Positions 44,659 to 52,400 of a DNA stretch of 64,000 nt are shown here, piece by piece. The notes under the pieces were generated by a model, which was not told the origin of the DNA, searched no databases, and worked only from the letters and a program-made list of their open reading frames with translations. The stretch covers positions 3,066,709-3,130,708 of the forward strand of contig CP043547.1 of the NCBI GenBank assembly GCA_009664345.1, written 5' to 3'. How positions within the stretch are numbered: the first letter of the stretch is position 1; every line of letters starts with the position of its first letter. The DNA comes from Planctomycetales bacterium 10988 (GTDB lineage Bacteria > Planctomycetota > Planctomycetia > Pirellulales > Pb10988). The translations under genes were made by a program, and so were the position numbers.

Positions 44659-45966
44659 TCAATGTTTGGGCTGGGCTTGCGCTAGATAATTTCCAAAGAA
44701 CTCTGCCCCAATCACGACGAAAAGAAAGACCCTTCCAAAGAAAAAATGAATGAGGAAACCGATGACTGCCAGGGTGTTCAGGAAGACATTTTCTGTTTGG
44801 ATCAACTGCACCGGAGCATAAAGAAAGCTGGGGGCAATCCCGATGAGGAAGATTCCACTCATCATGGCGAACATCGTCTTGCGAGGCCAGCCTTGGTCAC
44901 AGTCATAATAGAGTGACATCAGCAAGGCAAGTAAAACAGAGCTGATCGCCGCGAAATAGAAGAGAGGAAGGACCAGCCAGCCTAGGATTCCAAACAGGAT
45001 TCCAAGTCCGAGCCAACCGGCGACGCTGAGGGCCGTTCTTTTCTCTTCTGTTGAAAGGGCATATTTCCCCAACGGATGCAGGAACAAAAACAAATCCGCG
45101 ATCGGAACCGTCAGCCAAGTCGAAAGGGCAAAGGCAACATACAGGACCGTGACGGTGACAATAAAAATCGTCATCGCGAGCTGGCCATTATAGAGGGATG
45201 GCAAAAGATGGGCGATTAAGAGATAGCCTCCGATGATTACCCCCCAGCGGGTGGCCGCTCCCAACTTGGACATCCAGAGAAAATAATCCAAGACTTTTCG
45301 ATAGAAAAAATTCTGGGACTTGATCGCATGGAGTAATCCGGTGCGGCTCCATTCATTCTGAGGATCGATTCGCAAGGCCTCTTGAAAATGCTTCAAGGCC
45401 CGTTGTTGATCGCCTTGTTCCAAAGCAACCCAACCTTGATTGGCATGGGTGAGGGCATTTTCGGGGTCTTTTTGCATGGAAGCATCAAGGGCGATCTCTG
45501 CTTCGTCGGCCTTTCCCAAACGGACCAAGGCGATCGCCCGATAGTTGATGCACTCTTCGTCCTCCGGGTCAAAGGCTAGGCCGGCATTTGCGGCATTCAA
45601 TGCCTCTTGCCATCTTTCTTGTCGTAAATAGATCGCGGCTTCCTGGGCTAGATGTTCGGCATTGGCCGGATCAAGCCGGATGGCCTCTTCAATCGAAGTT
45701 TGTGCCTCTGGGAGTCGGTTGGAAGCGAGCCACACTTGGGACATCATCGCATGGGTATGCGGTTGGGTGGGTCCGAAATGGACGGCCTTTTGGGCGGAGG
45801 TCTGAGCGGCTTTCAAATCCTTACGAACGAGAAACAGCAAGGCCATTAAATAATGGGCGTCTGCCAATTGTGGATTCACCTGCAAAAGCTGTTGAAGTTC
45901 CTGCTCCGCCAGGTCAAAGCGTTCTTGTTGAATTAAAAGAGATGCTCGTTCTAACTGTTGTTCCAT
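44659..45966 (-). CDS. TPR protein with multi-pass membrane domain (paralogue 3 of 3)
   Basis: The 435-aa protein opens with TPRs (ASLLIQQERFDLAEQELQQL, LMALLFLVRKDLKAAQTSAQ, HANQGWVALEQGDQQRALKH). About six transmembrane helices follow (WGVIIGGYLLIAHLLP, MTIFIVTVTVLYVAFALS, LSVAGWLGLGILFGILGWLV, FYFAAISSVLLALLMSLYY, MFAMMSGIFLIGIAP, VFLFVVIGAEFFG). A cytosolic TPR face on an inner-membrane protein is likely. ATG at 45966 is preferred over an upstream extension rich in basic residues. Together with the two TPR genes downstream it forms a three-gene tandem set. Confidence 0.85.
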   Translation of the reverse strand: MEQQLERASLLIQQERFDLAEQELQQLLQVNPQLADAHYLMALLFLVRKDLKAAQTSAQKAVHFGPTQPHTHAMMSQVWLASNRLPEAQTSIEEAIRLDPANAEHLAQEAAIYLRQERWQEALNAANAGLAFDPEDEECINYRAIALVRLGKADEAEIALDASMQKDPENALTHANQGWVALEQGDQQRALKHFQEALRIDPQNEWSRTGLLHAIKSQNFFYRKVLDYFLWMSKLGAATRWGVIIGGYLLIAHLLPSLYNGQLAMTIFIVTVTVLYVAFALSTWLTVPIADLFLFLHPLGKYALSTEEKRTALSVAGWLGLGILFGILGWLVLPLFYFAAISSVLLALLMSLYYDCDQGWPRKTMFAMMSGIFLIGIAPSFLYAPVQLIQTENVFLNTLAVIGFLIHFFFGRVFLFVVIGAEFFGNYLAQAQPKH

Positions 45967-46418
45967 GGATGGATATCTTCTCCGTTGCCTCCCTTTTCGC
46001 GATCGTTTATGGAAAAGAGAGGAAGCGATTGATGATCTTGATTCGTAATTCCCCTTCTTCAAACCTGTTCAAGGGAATCAATTGTCTTTGTTTTGACTGT
46101 TCCAGTGAAAATGGAAACCAGGAAGTTCCCTTTGATTGCCTGACTTAACCTTTTCTAAGACTGGTGGTTGCGCTACACTAAAGATAGAAGATCGAGAGTG
46201 AAGGTGAAGAAGCAAGCATTGGTAAGCCGAGGAATGCTTTCCTTAAGCATACCCTGTCTCGCCAGGGAGTGGTAAAGGTTCCTTAACTTTCTCCCAAAAT
46301 TCGATTTCGAAGCCTCCTTCGATCGATTAAACTTTGTCCATCATCATTTTGCTAGGACGCATTTTCTATTATCAACCTCAAGGAACTCGATTCCTTTAGT
46401 ACAAGCAGAGGTAATCCT
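45967..46418. other. Gene-free divergent promoter region
   Basis: The interval lies between the divergent TPR gene and the coiled-coil gene. GAGGT at 46408 is the ribosome site for the downstream GTG. No clear promoter elements were identified. Confidence 0.4.
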
Positions 46419-47336
46419 GTGGCGACTAGTGCATTCGATAAGATCAATATGTTTTTGCGGACCATTGTTTATGGGGCGATTGTCGGCTTATGCGGCTGGG
46501 GTGGGTATGAATTGAATAACGCTCTGACCAGCGATCAGGACCAACTCGAAGAAAAATCGGCACAAATCCAAGAACTCAACGATAAGATGAGCGAACTGGA
46601 AGAAGAGCACGCCTCGCAGCTTCAAAAGAAAGAAAGCCAAATCAAACAGCAAGAGAGTGCTCTCGTGGCGAAAGCCGAGGAGATTACTCGTCAGAATCAA
46701 ACCATCAAAACGCAAAACGCAACGCTGAAAGAACAAGAACAGCAGATCGACACATTAGAAGAAGATTTACAACAAGTCCGTACTTCGTTGCGTCTTCTCA
46801 AAATGGATCATCGGCTGGCCAGGGTAGAGATTCTGGAACAGAACGCCGTGGAAGGGGAAGAAGAGAATCGGATGCGAACCAAGTTCCGGTTCGTGGAAGT
46901 GGATTCTCGCGATAATCCGATCAGCGATCCGATTATCGGCACCGTGGAAGGTCGGGAGATCTATATTGATGGACAGGTTGTCCGCTTTAACGATGAGTTC
47001 GTCGAACTAGGGGATGAACTTCGTGGTCGTCCGATTGTCCGCTTCCGCCGTATCTATGGAGAAGAGCAGCCTCCTCGCGATGGCGTTTCTTTGGAAAGCC
47101 CTCCCAAAAGCCCCGGCGAGATGACCGAGTTTGAAAAGAAGATTTGGGCGAACTTAATGGATTATGCGAACGATCCTGAGAAAGCCGCCACTGAAGGGGT
47201 CCGTTCCGTCAGCGGAGGAGGCCCTTCGATTCTGAATCCCAAACCGGGCATGATCTACCGACTTGACCTCCGCTCCAGTGGGCTGATGGAAATCCGACCT
47301 CTGCCCCCGAAGGAATCGCAAGCCGGCAACAATTAG
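46419..47336 (+). CDS. Membrane-anchored coiled-coil protein, hypothetical
   Basis: The 305-aa protein has an N-terminal transmembrane helix (TIVYGAIVGLCGWGGYEL) and a long coiled coil at about residues 35-130 (LEEKSAQIQELNDKMSELEE; QNQTIKTQNATLKEQEQQID). A compact C-terminal domain follows (RTKFRFVEVDSRDNPISDPI; VVRFNDEFVELGDELRGRPI). The GTG start has GAGGT 6 bases upstream. The family is unknown. The last codons lie in a tandem duplication (47323-47370). Confidence 0.7.
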   Translation: MATSAFDKINMFLRTIVYGAIVGLCGWGGYELNNALTSDQDQLEEKSAQIQELNDKMSELEEEHASQLQKKESQIKQQESALVAKAEEITRQNQTIKTQNATLKEQEQQIDTLEEDLQQVRTSLRLLKMDHRLARVEILEQNAVEGEEENRMRTKFRFVEVDSRDNPISDPIIGTVEGREIYIDGQVVRFNDEFVELGDELRGRPIVRFRRIYGEEQPPRDGVSLESPPKSPGEMTEFEKKIWANLMDYANDPEKAATEGVRSVSGGGPSILNPKPGMIYRLDLRSSGLMEIRPLPPKESQAGNN

Positions 47337-47370
47337 AGCCCGCTCTCCGGCAACAATTAGAGCCCGCTCT
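47323..47370. repeat. Perfect 24-bp tandem duplication across the stop codon
   Basis: Two identical 24-bp units occupy 47323-47346 and 47347-47370, each containing the palindrome TTAGAGCCCGCTCTAA or most of it. The first copy includes the TAG stop codon (47334-47336), so the second copy lies in the 3' untranslated region. Confidence 0.9.
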
Positions 47371-47441
47371 AAAGTGAGGTTGGACAAAGCGTCGTTCGGG
47401 TCTCATTTGCTACTAACTTGAACCAATTCAATCCCACCATG

Positions 47442-47481
47442 GTCGAGAATTCTCTTCCCAAAAGAATTCTCGACTTTTTTT
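47442..47481 (+). terminator. Rho-independent terminator of the coiled-coil gene
   Basis: GTCGAGAATTCT and AGAATTCTCGAC form a perfect 12-bp stem around a 9-nt loop, followed by seven T's. Confidence 0.95.
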
Positions 47482-47653
47482 ATAGACTTTTAAGAGGATA
47501 AAAATATCTCTACTAAACTTATGATAGATATTCACAAACGTATGAATCCCCGAACTTACAAGAGTTTTATTTGCTTTTATTAAACCATTCAATATCTAAT
47601 ATATTAAAAATACTAACATTATGATATTTGTATCATTTTGAAACTAATTCGTT

Positions 47654-47670
47654 TTGGCACGCTCGTTGCT
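47654..47670 (+). promoter_or_regulatory. Near-consensus sigma-54 promoter of the receiver-domain gene
   Basis: TTGGCACGCTCGTTGCT matches the sigma-54 (RpoN) -24/-12 consensus almost completely, with GG and GC exactly ten bases apart. The predicted transcription start is about 47681, leaving a leader of about 55 nt before the ATG at 47737. Such promoters need an enhancer-binding activator, whose gene is not in the window. Confidence 0.8.
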
Positions 47671-47736
47671 ACTACAGATCATCAATGACTTTCTTTGATT
47701 CTTTTCTACGTTCTACTTCACAAAGGATTCTCAACG

Positions 47737-48138
47737 ATGATTATGCAACCCACCCACTCTGGCCAATTCCAACTTCCCCTTGTCTATCCTTTCTCCGGTC
47801 GTGTTTTGGTTGTCTCGGAAGAGCAAATCGTCCGACGAGCCATCTCGGAACAATTGGAAGAAGCTGGTTGTGTCTGTGAAACCGCCGATTCTTATGAAAT
47901 GGCCGCTCAATTGTTCTCTCGCGATCCTTCGATCAGCCTCGTTGTGGTCGATTGCGTGCAACCGAGCTTGGAAACCCAATGGTTTGTCGATGAAGTTCGC
48001 CTTCAACGACCGGACACCGTTGTCGTCGGCAGCTCGGACCTAGACAATTCGCAAGTCCTTGAACAGGTTGGAATTGAAGCTTCTTTGCCGAAGTACTGGG
48101 AAACCCCCGCTTTGGTCAACGCCGTCCGTGGTGAATAA
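47737..48138 (+). CDS. Single-domain response-regulator receiver protein
   Basis: The 133-aa protein is a stand-alone receiver domain with no output domain. The expected features are acidic residues Glu28-Glu29 (VVSEEQ), phospho-acceptor Asp72 (LVVVDCVQP), Ser99/Ser100 (VVGSSD) and Lys119 (SLPKYW). AAGGA lies before the ATG at 47737; an upstream in-frame start has no ribosome site. A sigma-54 promoter precedes it and no sensor kinase gene is nearby. Phosphotransfer partners and output are unknown. Confidence 0.8.
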   Translation: MIMQPTHSGQFQLPLVYPFSGRVLVVSEEQIVRRAISEQLEEAGCVCETADSYEMAAQLFSRDPSISLVVVDCVQPSLETQWFVDEVRLQRPDTVVVGSSDLDNSQVLEQVGIEASLPKYWETPALVNAVRGE

Positions 48139-48233
48139 GCAATTACAACGAACAAGGGGCACAAAACTCGTTCCTTTCGCGATTCATTTCTTTGAGCTAG
48201 TGACGTTTTGGGTCGTCATTTCACTTGGTACAG

Positions 48234-48268
48234 ACTCCCCGTAGATGTCCCCCCATGCTGCGGGGAGT
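48234..48268 (+). other. Stable hairpin in the 3' region of the receiver gene
   Basis: ACTCCCCG (48234-48241) pairs perfectly with CGGGGAGT (48261-48268) around a 19-nt loop. No T run follows, so it is probably not itself a terminator. It lies between the receiver stop codon and the terminator at 48315, and could be part of a small RNA or a structured 3' untranslated region. Confidence 0.4.
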
Positions 48269-48314
48269 GGGTCGAGTGAAGACACATCTTGCTTCTTTCC
48301 ATCTCGATTAAAGA

Positions 48315-48338
48315 ACGCCCACTTAGGGCGTTTTTTTA
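48315..48338 (+). terminator. Rho-independent terminator downstream of the receiver gene
   Basis: AACGCCC and GGGCGTT pair around a 5-nt loop, followed by a T run, giving a strong terminator about 180 bp past the receiver stop codon. Confidence 0.9.
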
Positions 48339-48803
48339 TGCGCGGACCTCTACAGGACCTCCGCTGCTTTACATCTCCTACAAGAATCTTCTCTGATTCG
48401 CATCGGAATCTCACTTCCCACAATCTTGCTGTTCCCTCTTCAACCGATGAGGAACGGACCCTTGGGGATGAATACAGAGAGAATCCCAAGTATTTCCTGG
48501 ACTCCAGAAACCCTCCGAAGTGTCATAAAAATTGATGAAAAGTAAGGAGTTAGGGGTCTGATTTCATCGAAGACACCGTGATCAATATCGAACCAGGGGT
48601 CGCGGAAACCACCAAGGGGCTTTCCCCTTGAATTCAAACGGCGGGGATTTTTTTAAAAATAATTTTAATCGCAAAAAACAAGTTTCTACAATTGAGATAG
48701 ATGCACACTTAAAAGATCGTTAATAACATCTTTGTGAATAACAAGTAGATTTAACTCCCTGTTTTACTGTGGTTTACATCTATTTTTTTCTTGTAACATT
48801 CAA
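48339..48803. other. Gene-free interval
   Basis: Between two terminators on opposite strands I see no coding frame or clear regulatory site. Sequence is AT-rich toward 48650-48800. Confidence 0.5.
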
Positions 48804-48842
48804 TAAAAAAACGCCTTGGTTCCGGTGGGAAAACCAAGGCGT
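48804..48842 (-). terminator. Rho-independent terminator of the BBP7-like gene
   Basis: ACGCCTTGGTT and AACCAAGGCGT form an 11-bp stem; on the minus strand it is followed by TTTTTTTATTG. Confidence 0.92.
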
Positions 48843-48942
48843 AACTTGTTTCGAATGGATCGATGGAGGGAGTTTATTCCTGGCTGGGATGGGCTTCGTG
48901 ATGGATGAAACCATTTTCGTTCTGAACGAAAGTCATCCTCGC

Positions 48943-50196
48943 TTAGTGATTGACCTCGATCCCCATATGAACCCCGTGCATGAAGACTTCTTGGGTATTA
49001 TCGCCATTGAAGCCCATCTCTCCGACCGAGTATTCCACTAGGTTGCTCGTACGAGCAATCCCAGCCATATAAGTCCCTGACCATCCCCCTCGAACGCGAA
49101 TCTTGCGAGTGAGCAGGTAGGACATTTCAACGCGGATTTCCCCAGTCGGTGAGAACTCGGTAAAGTCGATCGAGTTCGTTTGCGAGTTCGGGATGAACCG
49201 CGAATCTTCTGTCAGGAATTCTAGGTAACGAGGATCAAATTCGTTGCGTTGTTTGAACTGTTGAAAGTTGAACGCGGCGAAGAATCGACCTTCGAAGGCC
49301 ATCGCAAACGGCCCCCATTGTTTGAAGAAGCGACCACCAAACTGTGGACCAACCAAGTTGTTGACACCTTCACTATGGAAGAAACTATCGTAAACGGTAT
49401 CGTTGGAACTGATGTCCGCGTCAGGATATTGTGTTCCCTTGACGTCGAAGTTCTCTTCAAACTGTAGATAGCGAACCCCGAACATAAAGTCCATGGTAGG
49501 ATAGTAAGGTCGTGGCGGACGCTTCAGCCGCCAAATTCGCATCAGCTCTCCACCGAAGGTTTCAATCTCATTGCGGGCGGTTAGCGTGCTGAATGCGATC
49601 CCGAAGCGACTATCGGTTCCTTGGAGTCCAACCAGATCATAAGGATCATCAAACAATACCAGTGGACCGTTGATGTTCTCATTATCGCCGAAGACATTCA
49701 CATCAGAGCGGTTGGCCCCGATGGTTTCTTCTTCGTTTTGCGAGATTCCAAAGCCGCTAAACAAGAGACCTTTGTCATCAACCACATATCCAAATTCGAC
49801 CCGACTTCCGCTTTCGAATTCACTATAGTAGTTGCCGGTATCCAGGGAGGACCGTAAGAAACGTCCGCCTGCGAGTACCACTTGCGACCCATCCTGATTG
49901 TAGACCGTGCTGACATTTGCAGGGTCTTGTCCCACAAAGGTCGAAGGAGGGGCCGAAATCGACCAGTTGAGATAATCGTAATTAAAGAAGAAACCTTCAT
50001 TAGGTGGAGGCCCACTCCCGTAGGAACTCAAGTCCAAGGGAGCGAATAAAGAGCCTGTATCGAAATCAGGTTTCGGGGCATAGTTTGCGTGTTCATAATA
50101 CGGCCGATCAAAGAGGACCGGCTGGGCGCTGGCCACCAGAGGGGCGACGCAGAAGACCCCGCAAACCAGTAAGCCTGTGAGTTTTGTTTGCATCAT
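48943..50196 (-). CDS. BBP7-family outer-membrane beta-barrel protein
   Basis: The 417-aa protein has a signal peptide (LTGLLVCGVFCVAPLVASAQ) and a planctomycete BBP7-type domain. FFFNYDYLNWSISAPP near the start, MDFMFGVRYLQFEENF and VGPQFGGRFFKQWGPFAM in the middle, and EIRVEMSYLLTRKIRVRGGW near the end show alternating aromatic and polar residues of outer-membrane strands. Function beyond an outer-membrane barrel is unknown. Two adjacent ATG codons at 50196/50193 follow GGAG; an ATG at 50232 behind GAGGGGG is an alternative. Confidence 0.85.
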   Translation of the reverse strand: MMQTKLTGLLVCGVFCVAPLVASAQPVLFDRPYYEHANYAPKPDFDTGSLFAPLDLSSYGSGPPPNEGFFFNYDYLNWSISAPPSTFVGQDPANVSTVYNQDGSQVVLAGGRFLRSSLDTGNYYSEFESGSRVEFGYVVDDKGLLFSGFGISQNEEETIGANRSDVNVFGDNENINGPLVLFDDPYDLVGLQGTDSRFGIAFSTLTARNEIETFGGELMRIWRLKRPPRPYYPTMDFMFGVRYLQFEENFDVKGTQYPDADISSNDTVYDSFFHSEGVNNLVGPQFGGRFFKQWGPFAMAFEGRFFAAFNFQQFKQRNEFDPRYLEFLTEDSRFIPNSQTNSIDFTEFSPTGEIRVEMSYLLTRKIRVRGGWSGTYMAGIARTSNLVEYSVGEMGFNGDNTQEVFMHGVHMGIEVNH

Positions 50197-51020
50197 CGCT
50201 CCATTCCTCGAGCCCACCTTGGCCATTAACATGGGAACCCCCTCGACTAATATCCACATTGGATGAGATATGTGTCGTCCATCACCGGTGTTATCGGTTC
50301 AGATGATTAAGTGGGTTGAATTGGAAATGCGGATTCTTCCAGAAAAGTTACCATCCGCGTTTCTCCGAGAGGTTCCAGCCGCAAGCACTCCTGCACCTTG
50401 GCTTAGGGGTGTCAGCAGTTCTTGGACAGGAGAACAAATCAATTTCCCAAATGATGGATTCCCTAAAAAGCTCTGACAAAACTGATGGAGACTGCCTAAA
50501 ACACGAGACGCGTCTTGGGCTTCAAATCAGCACGTTTTGTTCGAGCCACCAAAGAACCCGCGTGTGGCCTCTCGCCAAGAGAGACTCCTCGCAAGCTTCA
50601 TTCTTTGCATTGGCTTGTATTCCTCTGGTTATTCCGAATCGTCCAATCTTTCCACCTGGCTTGAGTTGGATTGTCTCTCTTTATCGGAAAAACCAAACTT
50701 TTCCATCTAATTAGACCTAGGGAACCTGGCTAGGATTCTCCTGATTTACCCAAGCTCTCTACTTTATGGAAGTAAATTATTTGAGGTGACTTTCAATTTT
50801 TCCCCAAGAGAGGCCCGTTTCGAACGAATAACCTTTTGAGATGTTCGCCGTAAATCTTTTCCCAGCTACCAAGTTTAGGGGTAGTCTGAAACTCGCGAAC
50901 TCCGAACAATTCAACTAAAATGGGAAAGGCTGCCAATACTTTCCAATCACGCAAATAGATTTCATTCGTTTAGAACCTCGACAAGACTGTCAGGAATCGA
51001 CCTCTAAAGGAGCATTCATC
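50197..51020. other. Gene-free interval with REP-like element
   Basis: About 820 bp lie between divergent genes. The 50470-50550 element is the only recognisable item apart from the AGGAG ribosome site before 51021. Confidence 0.5.
50470..50550. repeat. 81-bp palindromic intergenic element (REP/MITE-like), copy 3
   Basis: GCTCTGACAAAAC (50470-50482) and GTTTTGTTCGAGC near 50534-50546 form the terminal inverted repeat, followed by CACC. The interior carries GACGCGTC instead of the TGCAA motif of the other copies. Confidence 0.7.
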
Positions 51021-52220
51021 ATGTCACCTGAATTTCGGATACGTCCTCATCTCTGGGGGCTTTGTCTTTTACTTTCCGCGTTTGCCGTGCCGACACTCTG
51101 GGCGGAAACGGATACCGCGGAAGTCACGAAACCAAGTAGCTTCGAACCTTCCCCTCTGCCGGTGGGTGAAAATGGCCGCTTCTTGCGTGTTACCCGCGAA
51201 GGGGGCGAAGTCACGGGTCTGCAAACTTCGATCTTTCGCTATATTTTGCCATCCGCCGATGCTCCGATTCCCGCAGCCTTGCCCAGCGAGGAATCCACCA
51301 ATCCTCAAGCAATCGTAGAAGATAAAGAAGGCTTGACTCCACTCCATCTCGCCGCGAAGTCGGGTCATCTGAAAGTCGTCAAGATGTTGCTCGAAGCAGG
51401 TGCTTCCCCCGATGTCCGCACTGCCGATGGTAAAACACCGATGCACTTGGCAGCCGAGGCGGGCGAGGAAGAAGTTGTCGCCTACTTGCTTGAAGCCAAA
51501 GAAATCCCTGTCGAGGCGATCGAGCATGCCGCGCTCACGGTCGATTTGGTCAGTGTCGTTCACGTGGGGGATAAAGGCTATTACGAGAAGTTGGATAAAG
51601 CCTTTGATGAATATGATGTCGTGCTTTATGAATTGGTCGCTCCCAAGGATACCAAGATCCCTCGTGGCGGGCGGCAGTCGGCACATCCGATCGCCATGTT
51701 GCAAAACGGAATGAAATCGATTTTGGAGCTGGAACACCAACTTTCTTTCATTAATTATCAGCGAGAAAACTTCGTCCATGCCGATATGACCCCGGATCAG
51801 TTTTCCGCCAAGATGAAAGAACGTGGCGAAAGCTTCTTCCAAATGATGCTCAAGTCGATGTCCGATGCGATGGCCCAGCAAGAAGCAATGCAAAAGAATG
51901 CCCCGAGCGACCTCGATTTGATTATGGCCCTCTTTAGTAATAATCGAGCAACCCGGCTCAAACGCATCATGGCCGAACAATTCGAAAGCATGGATCACAT
52001 GATGTCCGCTTTCGGTGGACCGGAAGGTTCGACCATTATCACCGAACGGAACAAAGTCGCCTTGGAGGTCTTGGAAGAACAACGCAAGCTCGGCAAGACG
52101 AAAATCGCCATCTTCTATGGTGCTGGTCACATGATGGATATGGAGCAACGTCTCTTAGAGGACTTCAACCTTCGCCCGGTTGGCGTGAAATGGCTGACTG
52201 CCTGGGATTTACGGAAATAG
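51021..52220 (+). CDS. TraB/TIKI-superfamily protein with ankyrin repeats
   Basis: The 399-aa protein has a signal peptide to about residue 29 (LSAFAVPTLWAE). After a linker with FLRVTREGGEVTGLQTSIF, residues about 100-160 hold two ankyrin repeats (GLTPLHLAAKSGHLKVVKML; GKTPMHLAAEAGEEEVVAYL). From about 170 a TraB/TIKI/GumN-like domain follows with VVHVGDKGYY (His181), VLYE (Glu204) and GAGHMMDM (His371). The ankyrin block appears to interrupt the front of the domain. The superfamily includes metalloproteases and proteins of unknown role; whether this one is active is not known. AGGAG precedes the ATG. Confidence 0.8.
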   Translation: MSPEFRIRPHLWGLCLLLSAFAVPTLWAETDTAEVTKPSSFEPSPLPVGENGRFLRVTREGGEVTGLQTSIFRYILPSADAPIPAALPSEESTNPQAIVEDKEGLTPLHLAAKSGHLKVVKMLLEAGASPDVRTADGKTPMHLAAEAGEEEVVAYLLEAKEIPVEAIEHAALTVDLVSVVHVGDKGYYEKLDKAFDEYDVVLYELVAPKDTKIPRGGRQSAHPIAMLQNGMKSILELEHQLSFINYQRENFVHADMTPDQFSAKMKERGESFFQMMLKSMSDAMAQQEAMQKNAPSDLDLIMALFSNNRATRLKRIMAEQFESMDHMMSAFGGPEGSTIITERNKVALEVLEEQRKLGKTKIAIFYGAGHMMDMEQRLLEDFNLRPVGVKWLTAWDLRK

Positions 52221-52264
52221 TTCTTCTTTCTTTAAACTGATTCAATTCGAAGAATCCGGTCAGG

Positions 52265-52308
52265 ACGGTGAGGTGCCTCGATTCACAGGAAGGCATCTCA
52301 CCGTTTTT
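52265..52308 (+). terminator. Rho-independent terminator between the TraB-like and ggt genes
   Basis: ACGGTGAGGTGCCT and AGGCATCTCACCGT pair with one mismatch and are followed by TTTTTTA. Confidence 0.9.
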
Positions 52309-52400
52309 TATTTGTCTCTTTCTAGGCTTGCCTTCTCCCTATAATGGAACCATCCCCTATTTGTTCGATGTTTCAAGCAATCAACGGATGGAAGTTCGCC

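Larger units (their letters stand above)
47337..47736. other. Gene-free interval with terminator and sigma-54 promoter
   Basis: The 400-bp interval contains the duplicated unit, a strong terminator (47442-47481), AT-rich sequence and the sigma-54 promoter at 47654. Confidence 0.6.
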
